NCBI GenBank assembly: GCA_034008185.1
Contig: CM067086.1
Span: 69,548,286 to 69,612,285, forward strand
DNA: 64,000 bases
Reading direction: 5' to 3'
Source: Gorsachius magnificus
Taxonomy: Eukaryota; Chordata; Aves; Pelecaniformes; Ardeidae
Shown here: positions 43,201-55,500 of the stretch, piece after piece
Layout of the letters: each line of letters starts with the position of its first letter
Position numbering within the stretch: the first letter of the stretch is position 1
Translations under genes and position numbers: made by a program
The notes under the pieces: model-generated
Database searches by the model: none
Told to the model about the DNA's origin: nothing
What the model saw: the letters and a program-made list of their open reading frames with translations, nothing else

Positions 43201-45917
43201 GCTGTCACGTGCTGAAACGAGGTGCAGCTTTGATGCTGCAATTCCTCTGCTCTGTCCAGCCCCGAGCGCTGCAGTGGTGCAGGTGGAAGCTCGGGGGCGA
43301 GGGGGTATCCGGGTGGACCCAAAGCACTTGGCAGAAGAACTGCGCGTTCTGCCTGCCCGTCTGCTTGCTGACATCTTGCAGGCACAGGCAGCGGCGTGAC
43401 CTTGGTGTGGCTGGGAGATACCAGCTTACGGGCAAAGCGAATCACGGGGTGGTTACGAGGTGCTCGACTGCCTCGCTGCTGCTGAGCCAGCGGTGAAACT
43501 GGTGGCTGTCTGCACGAGATAAGAATGCAAGAAGGATCTCGTGCTTACCTGACTTTAAAAAACAAACCCGACCCAACCCTGCAGAATCTTCCGTGCTGCT
43601 GCTACGCAGCAAAAAGGCCTTTATAGGTGACTGGATTGGAACTGGGAAAAGGAAGATGTCCCTGGGCTTGTGGCCAGTACTGCAGAAGCAGCAGTCACCT
43701 GAGTGTTTCTTCCATCTCTTGCGTAGTGGTGGCGTGGGTGCCAGTTCCCTTCCCTGAGCAGTTCCCGGGCGTGAGCTGCAGCCTTCGCCGTGGAATGTCG
43801 GTACGGTGCTAGGCTGGACGTCAGCTTTGGGCAGTGCCAGCGGGTCCAGAAGAGGGACAAGCCAACCGTATTCTGGGCTGCATCAGGAGAAGCGTGGCCA
43901 GCGTGGAGGGAGGGGATTGTGCCCCTCTGCTCTGCTCTGGGGAGACCTCCCCTGGAGCCCTGCGTCCAGCTCGGGAGCCCTCAGCACAAGGAGGACATGG
44001 ACTGTTGGAGCGGGGCAGGGGAGGGCTACTAAAATGCTCCGAGGGCTGGAGCCCCTCTGCTCTGAGGCCAGGCTGGGAGAGTTGGGGGTGTTCAGCCTGG
44101 AGCAGAGGAGGCGCGGGCGGGTGCGGCCGCTCGGGCCAAGGGGGCCCAGGGAGGGGGGGACAACTTTTTAGCAGGGCCAGCTGGGACAGGACAAGGGGGG
44201 ATGGCTTGAAACTGAAGCAGGGGAGGGTTAGGCTGGATCTAAGGCAGAAATTCTTTCCAGTGAGGGTGGTGAAACACTGGCAGGGGTTGCCCAGCGAGGG
44301 GGTGGAGGCCCCATCCCTGGGACCATTCCAGGCCAGGTTGGAGGGGGCTGTGAGCAACCTGATGTGGTTCAAGGTGTCCCTGCTCCTGCAGGGGGGTTGG
44401 GCTGGGTGACCTCTGGGAGTCCCTTCCCACCCAAAGCGTTCTATGATTCTAAATAAAACTGGTCTTTGAGCATCAGCCTTAAATGCTAATCCCTTGGTAG
44501 TGCAGAAAGGTGGGGAGCCACGAGGCAGAGAGAGGGAAGCCCCTTGGGGTGCTCCGCTGTGGAACGCTGCTGGAACTGGATACTGGCATCGAAACAAGCC
44601 CGTGACTTCACGGGGTCGCCAACGGCTTCACAACATAAAAGCACAAATCTGAACCGCCGAATTATAGCACGGGCTAACGCGGGAGCAGGGAAGAGCAGCG
44701 AAGGGGAGCGTTTCCAAGAATAAAAGGAATGAGAAGCCACAGCACAGCGCACGCTCCGGGGTGGGTGGGCGTGCTGGAGGGAAGGATGTGGAGGTGTGCA
44801 GGTGTTCATGGGAGCGGGCTGGAGAAGCTCTGTAAGGCTGATCTGTTGTTTGGTTTGGGGTTGTGGTTTTGGTTTGTTGACGTTTTTTATTTTTTTTTTT
44901 TTTTCAGTGGGATGAAGCTCTCTTAACAATGAGTAAAGGAGAGAAGGCTCAACTGGAAATCGAACCCGAGTGGGCATATGGCAAGAAAGGGCAGCCCGAT
45001 GCCAAGTATCCTTCCCCAGCCAGTTACTCATTAAGTAGCTCGGAGGTGCCTGCTGGAGTGAAGGGCTTCATGGCTGGGGGTGTAACGGGGGGGCGGGCAT
45101 TCACTTGTTGCTTGCTTTGCAGGCTTAGAATGTTAAAAACCAGAAAAACTCAGTCAGCTTAATAGCTGCATGCACCTGCCCGTTTGCTTTGAAGAAAAAA
45201 CTCCCGTAGGCAGTACTGCAGAGAACTCGCCGCTGCCTTCTGCCCGTTTTTTTACTCCAGCTGCTTCCAAGTGCTTCTCCCCCCAGCGCCAGGGGGCTGC
45301 CAGCCCCCGCAGAGGAGTCACCCGCTGCAAGCGTTGGGACAGCGCTCACGGCCTGGCCAGAGCCGGATCTGGGACGCGGGGCTGAGCGAGTGATCCTGCA
45401 CTTAGGCAGTCACGTTTCTTTTTTTTACCAGCGCCTCCAGAGGAAGGGAAGCGACTGTGCTCTCTTGCTGGAACCCCATGCCATGAGAATTTTAAAGGAC
45501 TGTCCAGAAATTCTTCTTCCCTCTCTGGTCGAGCGGGACAGCCTATGCTCCTCCCAGAGGAAGACCAGTGTCCCAGAAAAGGAGGAGTTCAGGCAGGACT
45601 CAGCCCCTCACCTTCGGAGGAAGGGGGACGGGGAGAAGTGTCCCTTCCTAAAGGCGTAGCTGCCGAGGGGGCAGGGCTCGGCTCGCAGCCGCCGTTCCCT
45701 GCTAAGGGCAGGAGGGTCACTGAAATACAAACCCGACACGGGCGGGGGGACGGCAGCTGGTCAGTCACAGCCAGCCACGGGCGGGGGGACTGGGGCCCAT
45801 GGCTGTGGTGTTCGGGGGGGGGGGGGTGTTGGTTTTAAAGCTTCCTTAACTTGTGCAAACAGGATTCCACCAAATGCAAAGCTTTTCTTTGAGGTGGAAT
45901 TGGTGGATATCGAATGA
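40184..45917 (+). CDS. FKBP3: FKBP3 (FKBP25), nuclear FK506-binding peptidyl-prolyl isomerase, complete
   Basis: Known role: nuclear proline isomerase that binds rapamycin and FK506, nucleic acid and chromatin factors. Seven exons (40184-40291, 40938-41039, 41118-41225, 41610-41745, 42708-42775, 44908-45005, 45863-45917) join in phase to 675 nt, that is 224 residues, the length of human FKBP3. Order: N-terminal basic-tilted helix bundle (residues 1-70, [16 protein letters not shown] and [15 protein letters not shown]), a Lys/Ala/Glu-rich linker (71-106), then the FKBP domain from about 107: [70 protein letters not shown] and [10 protein letters not shown]. Active-site residues YTG, FDTN, VIRGWDEAL and AYG are all present. 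The ATG lies in an AAAATGGCGGC context. Head to head with FANCM, tail to tail with PRPF39. Confidence 0.98.
40370..40898 (+). mobile_element. CR1 LINE fragment in FKBP3 intron 1
   Basis: GCATCCTGGCTTGTATCAGG, GGTTAACAATTCCTTCCCCC and the tail AATCTATGATTCTGTGAG. It fills most of the intron. Confidence 0.88.
40938..41039 (+). CDS. FKBP3: FKBP3 exon 2
   Basis: 34 codons, [20 protein letters not shown] then [14 protein letters not shown]. Acceptor GTCTTGCAG, donor CAG|GTGCGG. The following intron is only 78 nt. Confidence 0.97.
41118..41225 (+). CDS. FKBP3: FKBP3 exon 3 (linker)
   Basis: 36 codons, [20 protein letters not shown] and then an Ala/Lys/Glu-rich run ending EEAVEE. It is simpler in composition than the human linker, as expected for a flexible segment. 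The donor GAG|GTCGGT is weak but keeps the conserved phase. Confidence 0.93.
41610..41745 (+). CDS. FKBP3: FKBP3 exon 4 (FKBP domain begins)
   Basis: Encodes [20 protein letters not shown], then [20 protein letters not shown] and TNVQT plus one base. Carries the YTG and FD residues of the proline-binding pocket. Acceptor AACTTAG, donor ACAA|GTAAGG. Confidence 0.97.
42708..42775 (+). CDS. FKBP3: FKBP3 exon 5
   Basis: Completes the split serine, then [20 protein letters not shown] and RG. The lysine run is a nuclear-localisation-type loop typical of FKBP25. Donor GGT|GTAAGT. Confidence 0.96.
43825..44452 (+). mobile_element. CR1 LINE 3' region, about 630 bp, in FKBP3 intron 5
   Basis: TTCTGGGCTGCATCAGGAGA, GGGCTACTAAAATGCTCCGA, GGAGCCCCTCTGCTCTGAGG and GTTCTATGATTCT. 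Its last 460 bp align with the copy at 38.98-39.44 kb in the same orientation. Confidence 0.94.
44908..45005 (+). CDS. FKBP3: FKBP3 exon 6
   Basis: Encodes [20 protein letters not shown] then [12 protein letters not shown] plus two bases. The acceptor is preceded by about 17 T. The invariant Trp at the base of the pocket opens the exon. Confidence 0.97.
45863..45917 (+). CDS. FKBP3: FKBP3 exon 7 and stop
   Basis: Encodes [17 protein letters not shown] and TGA. The acceptor follows GTGCAAACAG. The remaining 3' untranslated region lies downstream; I see no canonical AATAAA or ATTAAA on the plus strand in the next several hundred bases. Confidence 0.97.
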
Positions 45918-46638
45918 AATGAAGGGTTTCCTGCGCTGCTGGGAGGCCGTTTACGATCAAGAAAGCTTCTGCCAACTGCAGTGTTGCTCGCGTAACTTCA
46001 GGATAGAGTTACAACCGTGGCCTTGTACCGAAACCACCGTCATCGTCCCTGCCCCCCGACTGCTGTACAGTAACGTACCACTAAAGAAAACATAGTTTAT
46101 ACATGCAAGTGACTTCACTTCTTGTGTATGTGATCAGCTTAAAACTTCTTTCTCTTACTGCGGGGGGGGGGGGGGTGTGGTGGAATTGCACAGAGCTCCA
46201 GCAACCTGCCCCAGGAGACGCAGACCCATCGGGAACGCCCGCGCCTGTTTCTGTTACCCCTCGATCCGCTACTGAAAAGCTGGGGCTGCAGCACCGCGCT
46301 CCCCTTCCAGCTGTGTCGGTGTAGCTGCCGCGTTTTACAACAATGTCACTTAACCTAAAATATGAGTGGAAGAGGAAAAAATATTTACATTTATGTTCCA
46401 GGCTAAAAAAAAAAAATCCTCTGAATTTCTCCTTTAAAGGTGCTTTTCAGAAGTGTCAGGCAGGATGCCCACCCCCTTCTAGCCGAGAACCGTAGGTGCC
46501 ACAGCCCTCCCCCGGGTGCTCCCGTGCCACAGAAGTTTGTTTGACCAAAACAGGCGCTGAACTGCGACTCTGGCGTTCCGACTCCTGGCTTGAATGAGGC
46601 AATCCAAGAAAGCGCAGAGGAGTACCGAATTCCTTGCT
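45918..46638. other. FKBP3 3' untranslated region and convergent intergenic space
   Basis: Between the FKBP3 stop and the likely PRPF39 poly(A) signal. Contains a G run near 46161-46174 and an A run near 46406. No open frame with family resemblance. Confidence 0.6.
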
Positions 46639-46644
46639 TTTATT
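46639..46644 (-). terminator. AATAAA poly(A) signal, probably PRPF39
   Basis: TTTATT on the plus strand reads AATAAA on the minus strand, about 780 nt after the PRPF39 stop. It is a canonical hexamer in the right orientation. Confidence 0.6.
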
Positions 46645-47421
46645 ACAAAAATGGGAATGATCACTTTGATCAAAATGAAAAAAAGTTTGCTCACACTGTG
46701 TACATGAAAAACTCCAAATACAAAAATCATCCCAAACACAGTTTGTGCTTTTTTAAAAAAGAATGCAACGTCATTTCGCACTGCATTTTAATTTTTGACC
46801 CCCACACAGAATAGAAAACACGGACCGCAGCTCGCAAAGGCTGCCAGCGGCATCTGAAGAGCTTCAATGGGAACGACGGAACAGAAGCAGTCTGGGGTTT
46901 GCTCACCGGGGCGCAGAAACGATCTCGTGACAGAGCAGATCTCGTGACGGAGCAGGTCGTGGCATTTCGGGTGGGGAGCAGAGCAGGCGAGGGCAGCCCT
47001 GCTCCTGCGCCCAACACGGGTCAGCAAAACGGCTTTGGGCAAAAAAAACCCAAAAAAAACCCAACCCCAAACCCCCCCAAGACTACAGCTTTACTGATTA
47101 AGTCTATGGAATCATTGTGAGACTGAAAAAAAATTCTTCAGATACCTCCATAAATTAGTGCAGGGAATTAAAAAACAAACAAAAAATGCATTTATGGTAA
47201 ACTGGAGTTGTACAGAGATACCATTGATCGGTTACCAGCGCACGAATCTTGCTTCACACATACCCTGTGAACACCAGCTCGTTTCACATGCAGAAGACCA
47301 AAAAGCAGGTATTACAACAGTTCTTTCACAGCCCTAATTTAAAAAATATATATTTTTTTTTTTTTTTTTTTTTAATTCCGTCTTTGTTGAAACTGCAGCA
47401 CAGTGAAGTTTGCTCTTCGGA

Positions 47422-47472
47422 TCAAGTCGGATGATAATACTGTCCGTAATTCCAGGCGTTCTGGTAATTGTA
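47422..47472 (-). CDS. PRPF39: PRPF39 exon 14, C-terminus and stop
   Basis: Encodes [16 protein letters not shown] and TGA. Human ends YNYQNPWNYGQYYPPPPT, so the tail is conserved but shorter in proline. The 3' untranslated region continues to about 46620 and contains a 21-nt homopolymer (47353-47373). Confidence 0.95.
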   Translation of the reverse strand, partial: YNYQNAWNYGQYYHPT

Positions 47473-50400
47473 CTAGGAAAAGAAAAAAAAAAAAAAAAGA
47501 AAAAAAAGAGAAACAATCAACAAAAGGTGGTAATGTAAAAGTCAGGCTGCCCAGGCTCCGAAGGACTCCGGGAATGCCGGCCGGCCTTCCAGCAAGGCGC
47601 GGGGAAGTTCGCCCTCCGGCAGTTTTAATGGTTCTGAAGGGAGCGGCCAGCGTGGCCACGCCAGGGCCGAGGCGCCCGCGTCCCACCACAGCGCTCGGGG
47701 CCCCCACGGCTCCTCAGCGAGGCCGTGCAGGCAGCCGGCACCTCGCCCCGGTGCACCTCGCCCCGGTGCACCTCGCCCCGGTGCACCCGCTGAAAAAAGC
47801 CGGCTTTGTTACGGAGCGCGGGGCGGCGGCAAGGTCAGCTTGCACCAAGGGTGGGTGCAGAGGCTGGTGCTGCTGCCCGGGGCGGGGGGGGGGCTGTGGT
47901 CGCTTAAACGTGCGTGTGGTAGGTGCCCCACTGCAGGCCAGGGCAGAGGGTCACTCCTGCTCCTCAGAGCCCCTCTCTCTGTGGCTCCTCCTCACCTCCC
48001 TTTCAGCAGAATCTCGCAAGAGGGAGGAAAAAGGAGGGGAGCAGCAGGGAAGGGAAGGGTGAGCTGGCCCCGCAAGATGGGAGAGCCAGGGCAGACAGCT
48101 TGGGTGCCCCGATGCCGCTGCCTCGGAGCTTGCGGCCAGCAGCGGCCGTCACCCAGAGCTCCACCATCCTACTGCAACCAGCTGTACCCCAACTATCCCA
48201 GCTGAGCCTGGGGAGGTATTCAGCAGCGTAACGTTCCTGGGGCAGCGCGACCAAACGTCTCCTTTCCCTCACAAGGTGCTCCTGGCTGCTGTTCTCAAGC
48301 AGGTTGAGAAGTGCGCAGGTGGCAGACAGTGATGGAGTTACTGCATCAACCCCAGGACCGAGATCTTCATCGGCACCCCAAGTCTGCTATTCCCACGGTT
48401 CAGAGTTTGAAAGCCCAGGGCACTTTTCCTGACCTAGTGCTGAGCAGAGCCCCCCTCGTTCTGGGCGAGTCCCCTTTCACTGCCTGACCTTGGGAAGAAC
48501 GCTTGACCTTGCCCGGGCAATCCTAAGCCACAGTTAGGCAGCGGTGGGTTTGCGTCCCATCTGCACGCGCTGCTCGCACCGGCTCGGTAGGCTCCTCGCA
48601 GCCTCAACTACAGTTTTCATTAAACTGCTCCAGCAAACGTTTCCGTTGCACCCCCTACGCTCGCAGGAACGAGCGCCCCGAGCCTCGTCCCAGCTGAGGG
48701 GCAGCAGCACCCAGCGCCACCAGCGCTGATCTCCTGCGGAAAGGCAGCTGTGGAAGCTCTGACCTCACAGCCTGCCCCCGGGCAAGCCGGCACGCAGATG
48801 GACTGAGGGGCTAGCAGCAAAAGCACAGCAGGTGCCGGAGGTCGCTGCTGCCACGAGCAAGCAGAGGAAGCCGAGGTACGATATCACCCGTTCACTCTTT
48901 AAGCCCCTATAGGGGGACAAAACGCACCGCCACGCGAGGACAGCCCCAGGCACAAGCGACCAGGCAGGCCGACACTGCGCGCGCTACGCAGCAGCGCTGC
49001 GGGACCCACGCCGGGACGCCCCAGCAGCTTCCAGCCACAGAAAGTAACGGCCGAGAGGCACAGGGAACCCGACTCCCCTGGGCAGGACACTTCAGCACGC
49101 GGAATTGCTTAGGTTGGACAAGCCCTTTAAGCTCAACCACCCCTAACCCTGCCATCCCACCACTAAACCCTGGCCCTAAGCACAGAACAGTTCTGCTGCC
49201 CTTAGCCAGCGGCGTCACGGTTCCCCTCGCATGAGGGACTAGCCACCAAACCCCTCGTCTTGCTCCACGCCAGACAGAAATGCTTTTACACTTGCACAAC
49301 AGCCCAAAGAGGAATCAACGAAAACAAGAGCTACATCTTCACGCCAAACTTTCCTCGCCAGCTGACGCCGGGCCGTAGAGAAACGTCACTGGGAGAAGCA
49401 CAACGAGCAGCTACTCAGCGTGCGGGTGTCGGGCGAAGGAACCGAAGCACGCGCCTACCTGATACCAGGCATTGTAGTTATACGCTGCCTGATTGACTTG
49501 CATGTCTCCATCCATCATCTGCGCCGATGCCAAAGTGGGGTCATCCGTCAGCATTTTCTTCTCATCCGGCTCTTCCGATCTGCGAAGTTAATATTTGCTG
49601 GTAAATGGCATCTTAGATCGAATTCTGAGCACGTCTTTGTGTCAGAAATGTTGTAACAGATACGGACACGTAATGCTTTCGGATGTGGTGCCCTGCCCAG
49701 ACAGGGCCACAGAATTTGATTTAGAGAAAGTATAGCGTGCTCCAGAACAACAGTCTGGTTTTGACTGGTCCTGGTGCTCAAACTGAGACAACGCGGTCCC
49801 TGAGCAGGAACACACTTTGGCTACTTTTACCAGGACCGTTTGATTTTTCTGTGACACCTAAGTCAAAGGTATTTTCCAGTGAATGTGTTTCCAAGTATTT
49901 TAGCCAACAGTACAGCCCTAGTTGTTATATAGTGCAAGACATTAAAAACAACAGTGACTTTGTTCTTGCAAGCGGTAGGTTTCAAGCTGAAAAACCTATG
50001 TACATATATTAAAGGAAAAAAAATAGTCTGAGACTGTTCTCTGAACTGCTTTTAAAGCAGTTCCTAGGTGCTTTCTATCAGCGACAGCTGAGGGCAGTAC
50101 ACGTTCCCGCCACCCTGCAGCGCATCGGCTTCCACATCAGCCCATTCGCTCGGGGGAACAGAATTCCTACCCGGGGGAACAGAATTCCTACCCGTTCTCT
50201 GCTCTCCTTTTTAAAGAATCCTGCTCCTTCAGAAGTGCCTGATGTTCATCATAAGCATCCAAAAGCCTGCAGGAGACAAAAAGAAATAAAGCTTTGCTCA
50301 CCATTTTCACGTAAACATTTTAAACCTGTGGGGAAAAAAAAAAAACCAAAACAAAACAACATTTTAAAGTGCCTGCTTCAAACTGTAAAAATACACAAAC

Positions 50401-52514
50401 ATTCTAAACCAAACTCAGTCATAATCCAATTTTAATCAGTGATCCACTACAAAGATGGGAAAGCCAACAAACGTAATTTGAAGGGGGATTCCGCAACGCA
50501 TAGTGGAAAACTTTGTGAGCTCAGAAATTCCCAACGTGCTCAACTTTTACCACACTTCATGCACTTCTATAAAGTTTCTTTCTAAAGAAGTTTTCTAAAA
50601 CTTATTTGTGCTACAGCTGCTTCTGCCGGTGACTGCATTCCCTCAGCTGCGTGCTGACGCCATCCACAGCAGCACTGACGTTTAGGAATCAAGAAATTAT
50701 ACAAAGTTATAACAATTCCAAAGTAGCAGCTGACAGCCTTTTCCCAAACCACATGGGAAGCACAGGAATATTTAATGCAGCACAAGAGAGTCACATCATT
50801 TCTGTATCACATATACCCGTGTATTGCTGAGTGAAAGAGCAATCCTTCCATTTCCTAGCTAAAATTCCCACAAATAGCTAAATACCATTTCATCTGCTGC
50901 GTCCCCCGCAATTTAGAAGGTTCTGTCAATATTGCTCTTTGTGAAAAGCGTTTCTTGCACTTATTCTGTGCTCTGGTGTTATTTGGGAACTGAAAACTTC
51001 GTTTGGTTTGGTCTATCCAGGATCTCAAACTCGCAAAGCTTGGCTGCTACGCAAAGTTAAAACGGTCAGAATCAGCAGAAACTAAGGATGGCTGATCTTA
51101 AAAAATATACAAAGCTGAAAAACTAACTCATGGTTAGGCCTTCCGAGTTGTTTAGCTGCAAAATGTAAATAAAAACAAGAGGGGTTTTTTTGGTTTTTTT
51201 GTTGTTTTGGTGTTTCGTGGGGGTTTTTTTGGTTTTTGTTTTGGTTTGGTTTTTACACAATAAAAAATTAAGAGGGGGGGAAAAAAGCATATCTGGTATT
51301 GAATTAAGCTTCTCGTATCTGATCCTTCCACGTAAGCGTCTGGCATCATTAGCACTTCTGAACACAGAAAAAAAAAAACCAGAAAAAAAAATCAAACCAA
51401 TGGAGCTTTGGGAGCCTGAAGCAGCGGCTCCCAGGGTGTGGAGCATCCAATTATAGCTGTGTCACAGAGCACTTCACGTTCTCTTTGAGGAACGTCCTCC
51501 TTTGTAAGACTTAGCAAGAGAAAACTACAGCACGGAGTTACGGGCAGCGTCAGGTACTTCATAAAACAAGGGATCATTTCCTAAGAGACATTCCCACTGA
51601 AAAACAGGAATTTGGTTTAGGGAAGCGACTAGGCCTCAACAAGGAACGCACGGCACAAAAGAAACAATTTAAGGAGGCCACCAACCCTACCCCTCCCCTA
51701 CTGCTTTTACAAGCGCTCTTTTGGCGAGCGACCCCGATTCGGCCGCCGCACAGATCACATCTTACTTGTTTACATCAGAACCAAAATCTTCCAGAAATTC
51801 CACTTTTCGCTGAGAAAACGTAATCCTCATTTTTATAGCCAAGGCGCCATTGACAGCTTTATCAAAACAGCTCAAGATGTTTTCTTCGTTTTGCTTGAGA
51901 TCGCCGCTGTACTCCATTTCAAGCAAGTTGAGATACAGTTTCGTGTTTTCCTGTTCAAAAGATGGATTAGAAAGTTGTACATCTTAGGTCATGTTAGGTT
52001 TTTCACGCTGAACGTGTGTCTACTGGATGCGTACCAGAACATTTACACCATAAATACATGCTAGAATAGTCAATAAAAGGATTTTCTCTTTACATCGGTC
52101 ATCTTGGAGCTGGTTTGCTTCACAAATAGATTAGAAGTGATCTAACGCTCCAAAAGCGGACGCCACGCTTGGCTAGCAGTAAGCTAAGAGCACGTGGAGC
52201 GCTCACTGTCGCCGTGGTTATACAAAACCATCTGCCAGTACTGCCTACGCGATCCATTTGTTCACCTCGAGGTGTGAACACGCCTATAAAATTTAAGATT
52301 CTAAACAGGCAAAATGAAGCACAATGTGCTTCCAATGGCAAAAAAATTTTGCCAACTTCCAGATTCGCAAGCTGCAAACGCGGCAACATCAGTTTAGAGG
52401 GACTGGTGTCTCCACATAGCAATGGAACATTACATACAGTTACAATTCCTGTCATCATTGTTGCCGTGTTTTTTTTAAAAAAAAAAAAAGTTCATAAGGA
52501 GAGAAAAGTACCAG

Positions 52515-52549
<35 letters not shown>

Positions 52550-55500
52550 ACAGCAAAGAGGGAACACATACTTTGTCAATTTCTATGGCTTCTGACAGCA
52601 CTTTTCTTGCCTTTGGAAGATTTTTCTGTACTTTGAAGAGGTGCCGAGCTAATTTGATGGCATAAAACGACGATTCGCTAATTGACTTGGCATTCCTAAC
52701 AGCGTCTTCGAGCAGGTGTTCAGCTTCTTCCATGTTTCCGTGTCTGCGTTCTAAGCTGACTCGTCGCAAGCGAATCATCGCTAGCCCTAGAATACACTCT
52801 TCAAACGTCTTCAAGATTCTTCTCGCCTCATCGATGTTGCCTAAAACACCGGTGAAGATGCTTTAAGATAGGAGACACCCAACAGCCTCTTAAAACCAGA
52901 ATCCCTCCCAGCAAACCCCAGCCTTGCTCTTACCCTGCTGCTCCTCAAAGGCAGCCCACAGCATGTGAACCATTGGTTTCTTAGGAAGATGTATTGTGCA
53001 AGCCCTGCTGTAGACATGCCTCACTCCTTCAATACTATGATTCTCCATGTATTTGGCATACTATAGTTGAAAACAGAGCAGAGGTTGAAAAATTTAAAGC
53101 TTGTATTTGTCTGTAAAAACATGACAGAACGATAAAATTCTTTTGTTTAAACCCATTCAGCACCTTTATTGAACCACTAGACTAGTTTCTGTAAGGAAGG
53201 ACGTAGAGAGGCAACGAAGTTGGCATATGCAGCAGTCAAATCTGGTTGCAAGCAGACCATCTCCTAATGCAACAGATATAGTTATATATGAACAACATTC
53301 CACAAGAGTACAAAAGGTTAGTCACTAGATCAATGTATGCAATCCGCAGGAGGTAGGTGGTAAACCACTTCCCTTACCTTAATCCAGAAGTCCTCATAGA
53401 GGGCACAAGAAATAACACATCTTTCAAAGAGGACCACGACTCGTTCGTGAGTGCCGTTTTCTATCTCAAATTCTAAGTACTCTTTCCAGTTTTTCAGCTG
53501 AATTTTCTCCAGAGGTTTTACGTGGAAGTAAGGCCTCTTTATCTGCAAGAGTCACAGTGGGGCAACTTAGAATCATAGAACGTTTTGGGTGGGAAGGGAC
53601 CCCCAGAGGTCCCACAGCCCAACCCCCCTGCAGGAGCAGGGACACCTTGAACCACATCAGGTTGCTCACAGCCCCCTCCAACCTGGCCTGGAATGGTCCC
53701 AGGGATGGGGCCTCCACCCCCTCTCTGGGCAACCCCTGCCAGGGTGTCACCACCCTCACTGGAAAGAATTTCTGCCTTAGATCCAGTCTAACCCTCCCCT
53801 GCTTCAGTTTAAAACCATCCCCCCCTTGTCCTGTCACAGGACTAATGACTACTTAGTCTTAGGACTAATAAGCATACCGCCAAGTTACTTAAAAGGGAAA
53901 AACAAAACCAGCCACACACCACCCAAGCAATGCCATTTGAATAAGCAGGGCCGCAGGGATACGTCATTATCTATTCAAACAGGCCTGCTGGGGTTACCCC
54001 AGTGTCGGTCAGATTTTGCTGACAATTACATTCTAGGCTAGTCACTTCTTTTTCTAGAAAGCTTTTTCAGTGCAAGTGTTTACAAAAGCCGTAATTATTC
54101 CAAGAGCTAGCAAGATTGTGGTTTTATTGATGACTACAAGAGGAGCTGGGTGGGACGGCGCTCAGCACAGAGAATTTTAACATTGCTTCGAACTAAAGGT
54201 AGCAAAGCATCCTTCCAGAGATCTGCTTTTTCTCTCCTCCATCTTTGATTTTACCTGATTATTTCTCTCCTGTACTGCAATTCCATCTCAGACACAAAGG
54301 GATTAAGAACTTACAATAATTAAGGAGTAACATTCCATTTTTCAAGGCCACCTGAAATTTAAAGCCAGTCACCCTCCTCGCTGAACCCCACTATGGAACC
54401 CAATACTCCTTCTCCATATTTTGACAAATTCACAGGTACCTTGCTCCTGCTAAAGCAGCAGTAAAACAGCCCTAAGCAGTCTCCCCACATATGCGACATC
54501 TGCTGCCTACCTACCTCATTTCAGTCCATTATAAAGACACGTTTAACTTTCTATTTCCAACTCCCCATAGATCCAACACATTGGTACCTACACAGCCGAT
54601 ATGCTCTCTTGGTAGAGTAAGTATCAGCTCTGGCCAGGAGCAAGAGAGGACACCCCGTTTCTTACGCATTTTCTGCAGCATTCTCCCAAATTTCAATAAT
54701 TTGTAGCTTAAGGTTTCCTGAGCCAAGACAACCTGTACTCACATAAGCATTTCCCACGACACATCAGCGTACCTAAGCCTCGCCTACCCGAGGGACATGC
54801 TTTGTACGCTCTCCATCCTGCTACAGGGGGCAACTGCCCCAAAAGTGACCCCGCGGGGCGGGCGAGGGCCCTTCGGGCTGCTGTGCGACAGAAGGGGCAC
54901 CCCCTGGGTCACGGGCTGTGCCCGCAGCGCCAGACTGGCCACGCACCACGCGTTCGAGCTCCTTTGGCTTACAAGGTATCTGGCCTCATCCAGCAAAGCA
55001 CAACAAGCTACGTAACAGTTCTGACGTCATGTAACCCGGTAAGGAGTTGCTGAAAATCTGTCCCAACTGTTTAAAACAACGTACTCTTTAAAAAGAAAGT
55101 ACATTTAAAACAAGAACCGTGTTCTGCAATAAGGTATTTGCCAGGAGGAAAAAAAAAATTTCACAGAGACTAAGAATCAAAAACTTGGGTTGGTTTTTCA
55201 AAAGTAACCAAACTTAATTCTACGTAGACCAAGTTCTATATTTGCAGTGATCAAATGATTAATTAATTACTCTTAAGACATTACGCACAGGAGCCGCATG
55301 TTACAATGGCTACTTGTGGAAAAGCCAACTGATCTCATGTTTAAGAGTGTAACGTTAAAACACAGAACCACACAAATGCCTTCTCCTTTCAGGACAGGCT
55401 CGCCTCTTCAGTCAGAACGACCTCCGCTCCCCTACTGTTTCGCAGTGCCCCACGTGCCTAAGGCAGGACTAACTTAGTACTCCATGCATGCGTATTTAAA

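Larger units (their letters stand above)
47473..49458. other. PRPF39 intron 13
   Basis: GC-rich for an intron. It holds a 15-bp triple repeat at 47738, a CR1 tail at 49.1 kb and an A-rich tract directly before the last exon's acceptor on the plus strand side. Open frames up to 219 codons look accidental. Confidence 0.6.

Noticed and set aside
43821..44597. 258-codon minus-strand open frame
   Set aside because: It lies almost wholly over a CR1 3' region; the same peptide pieces recur at every CR1 copy in the window.
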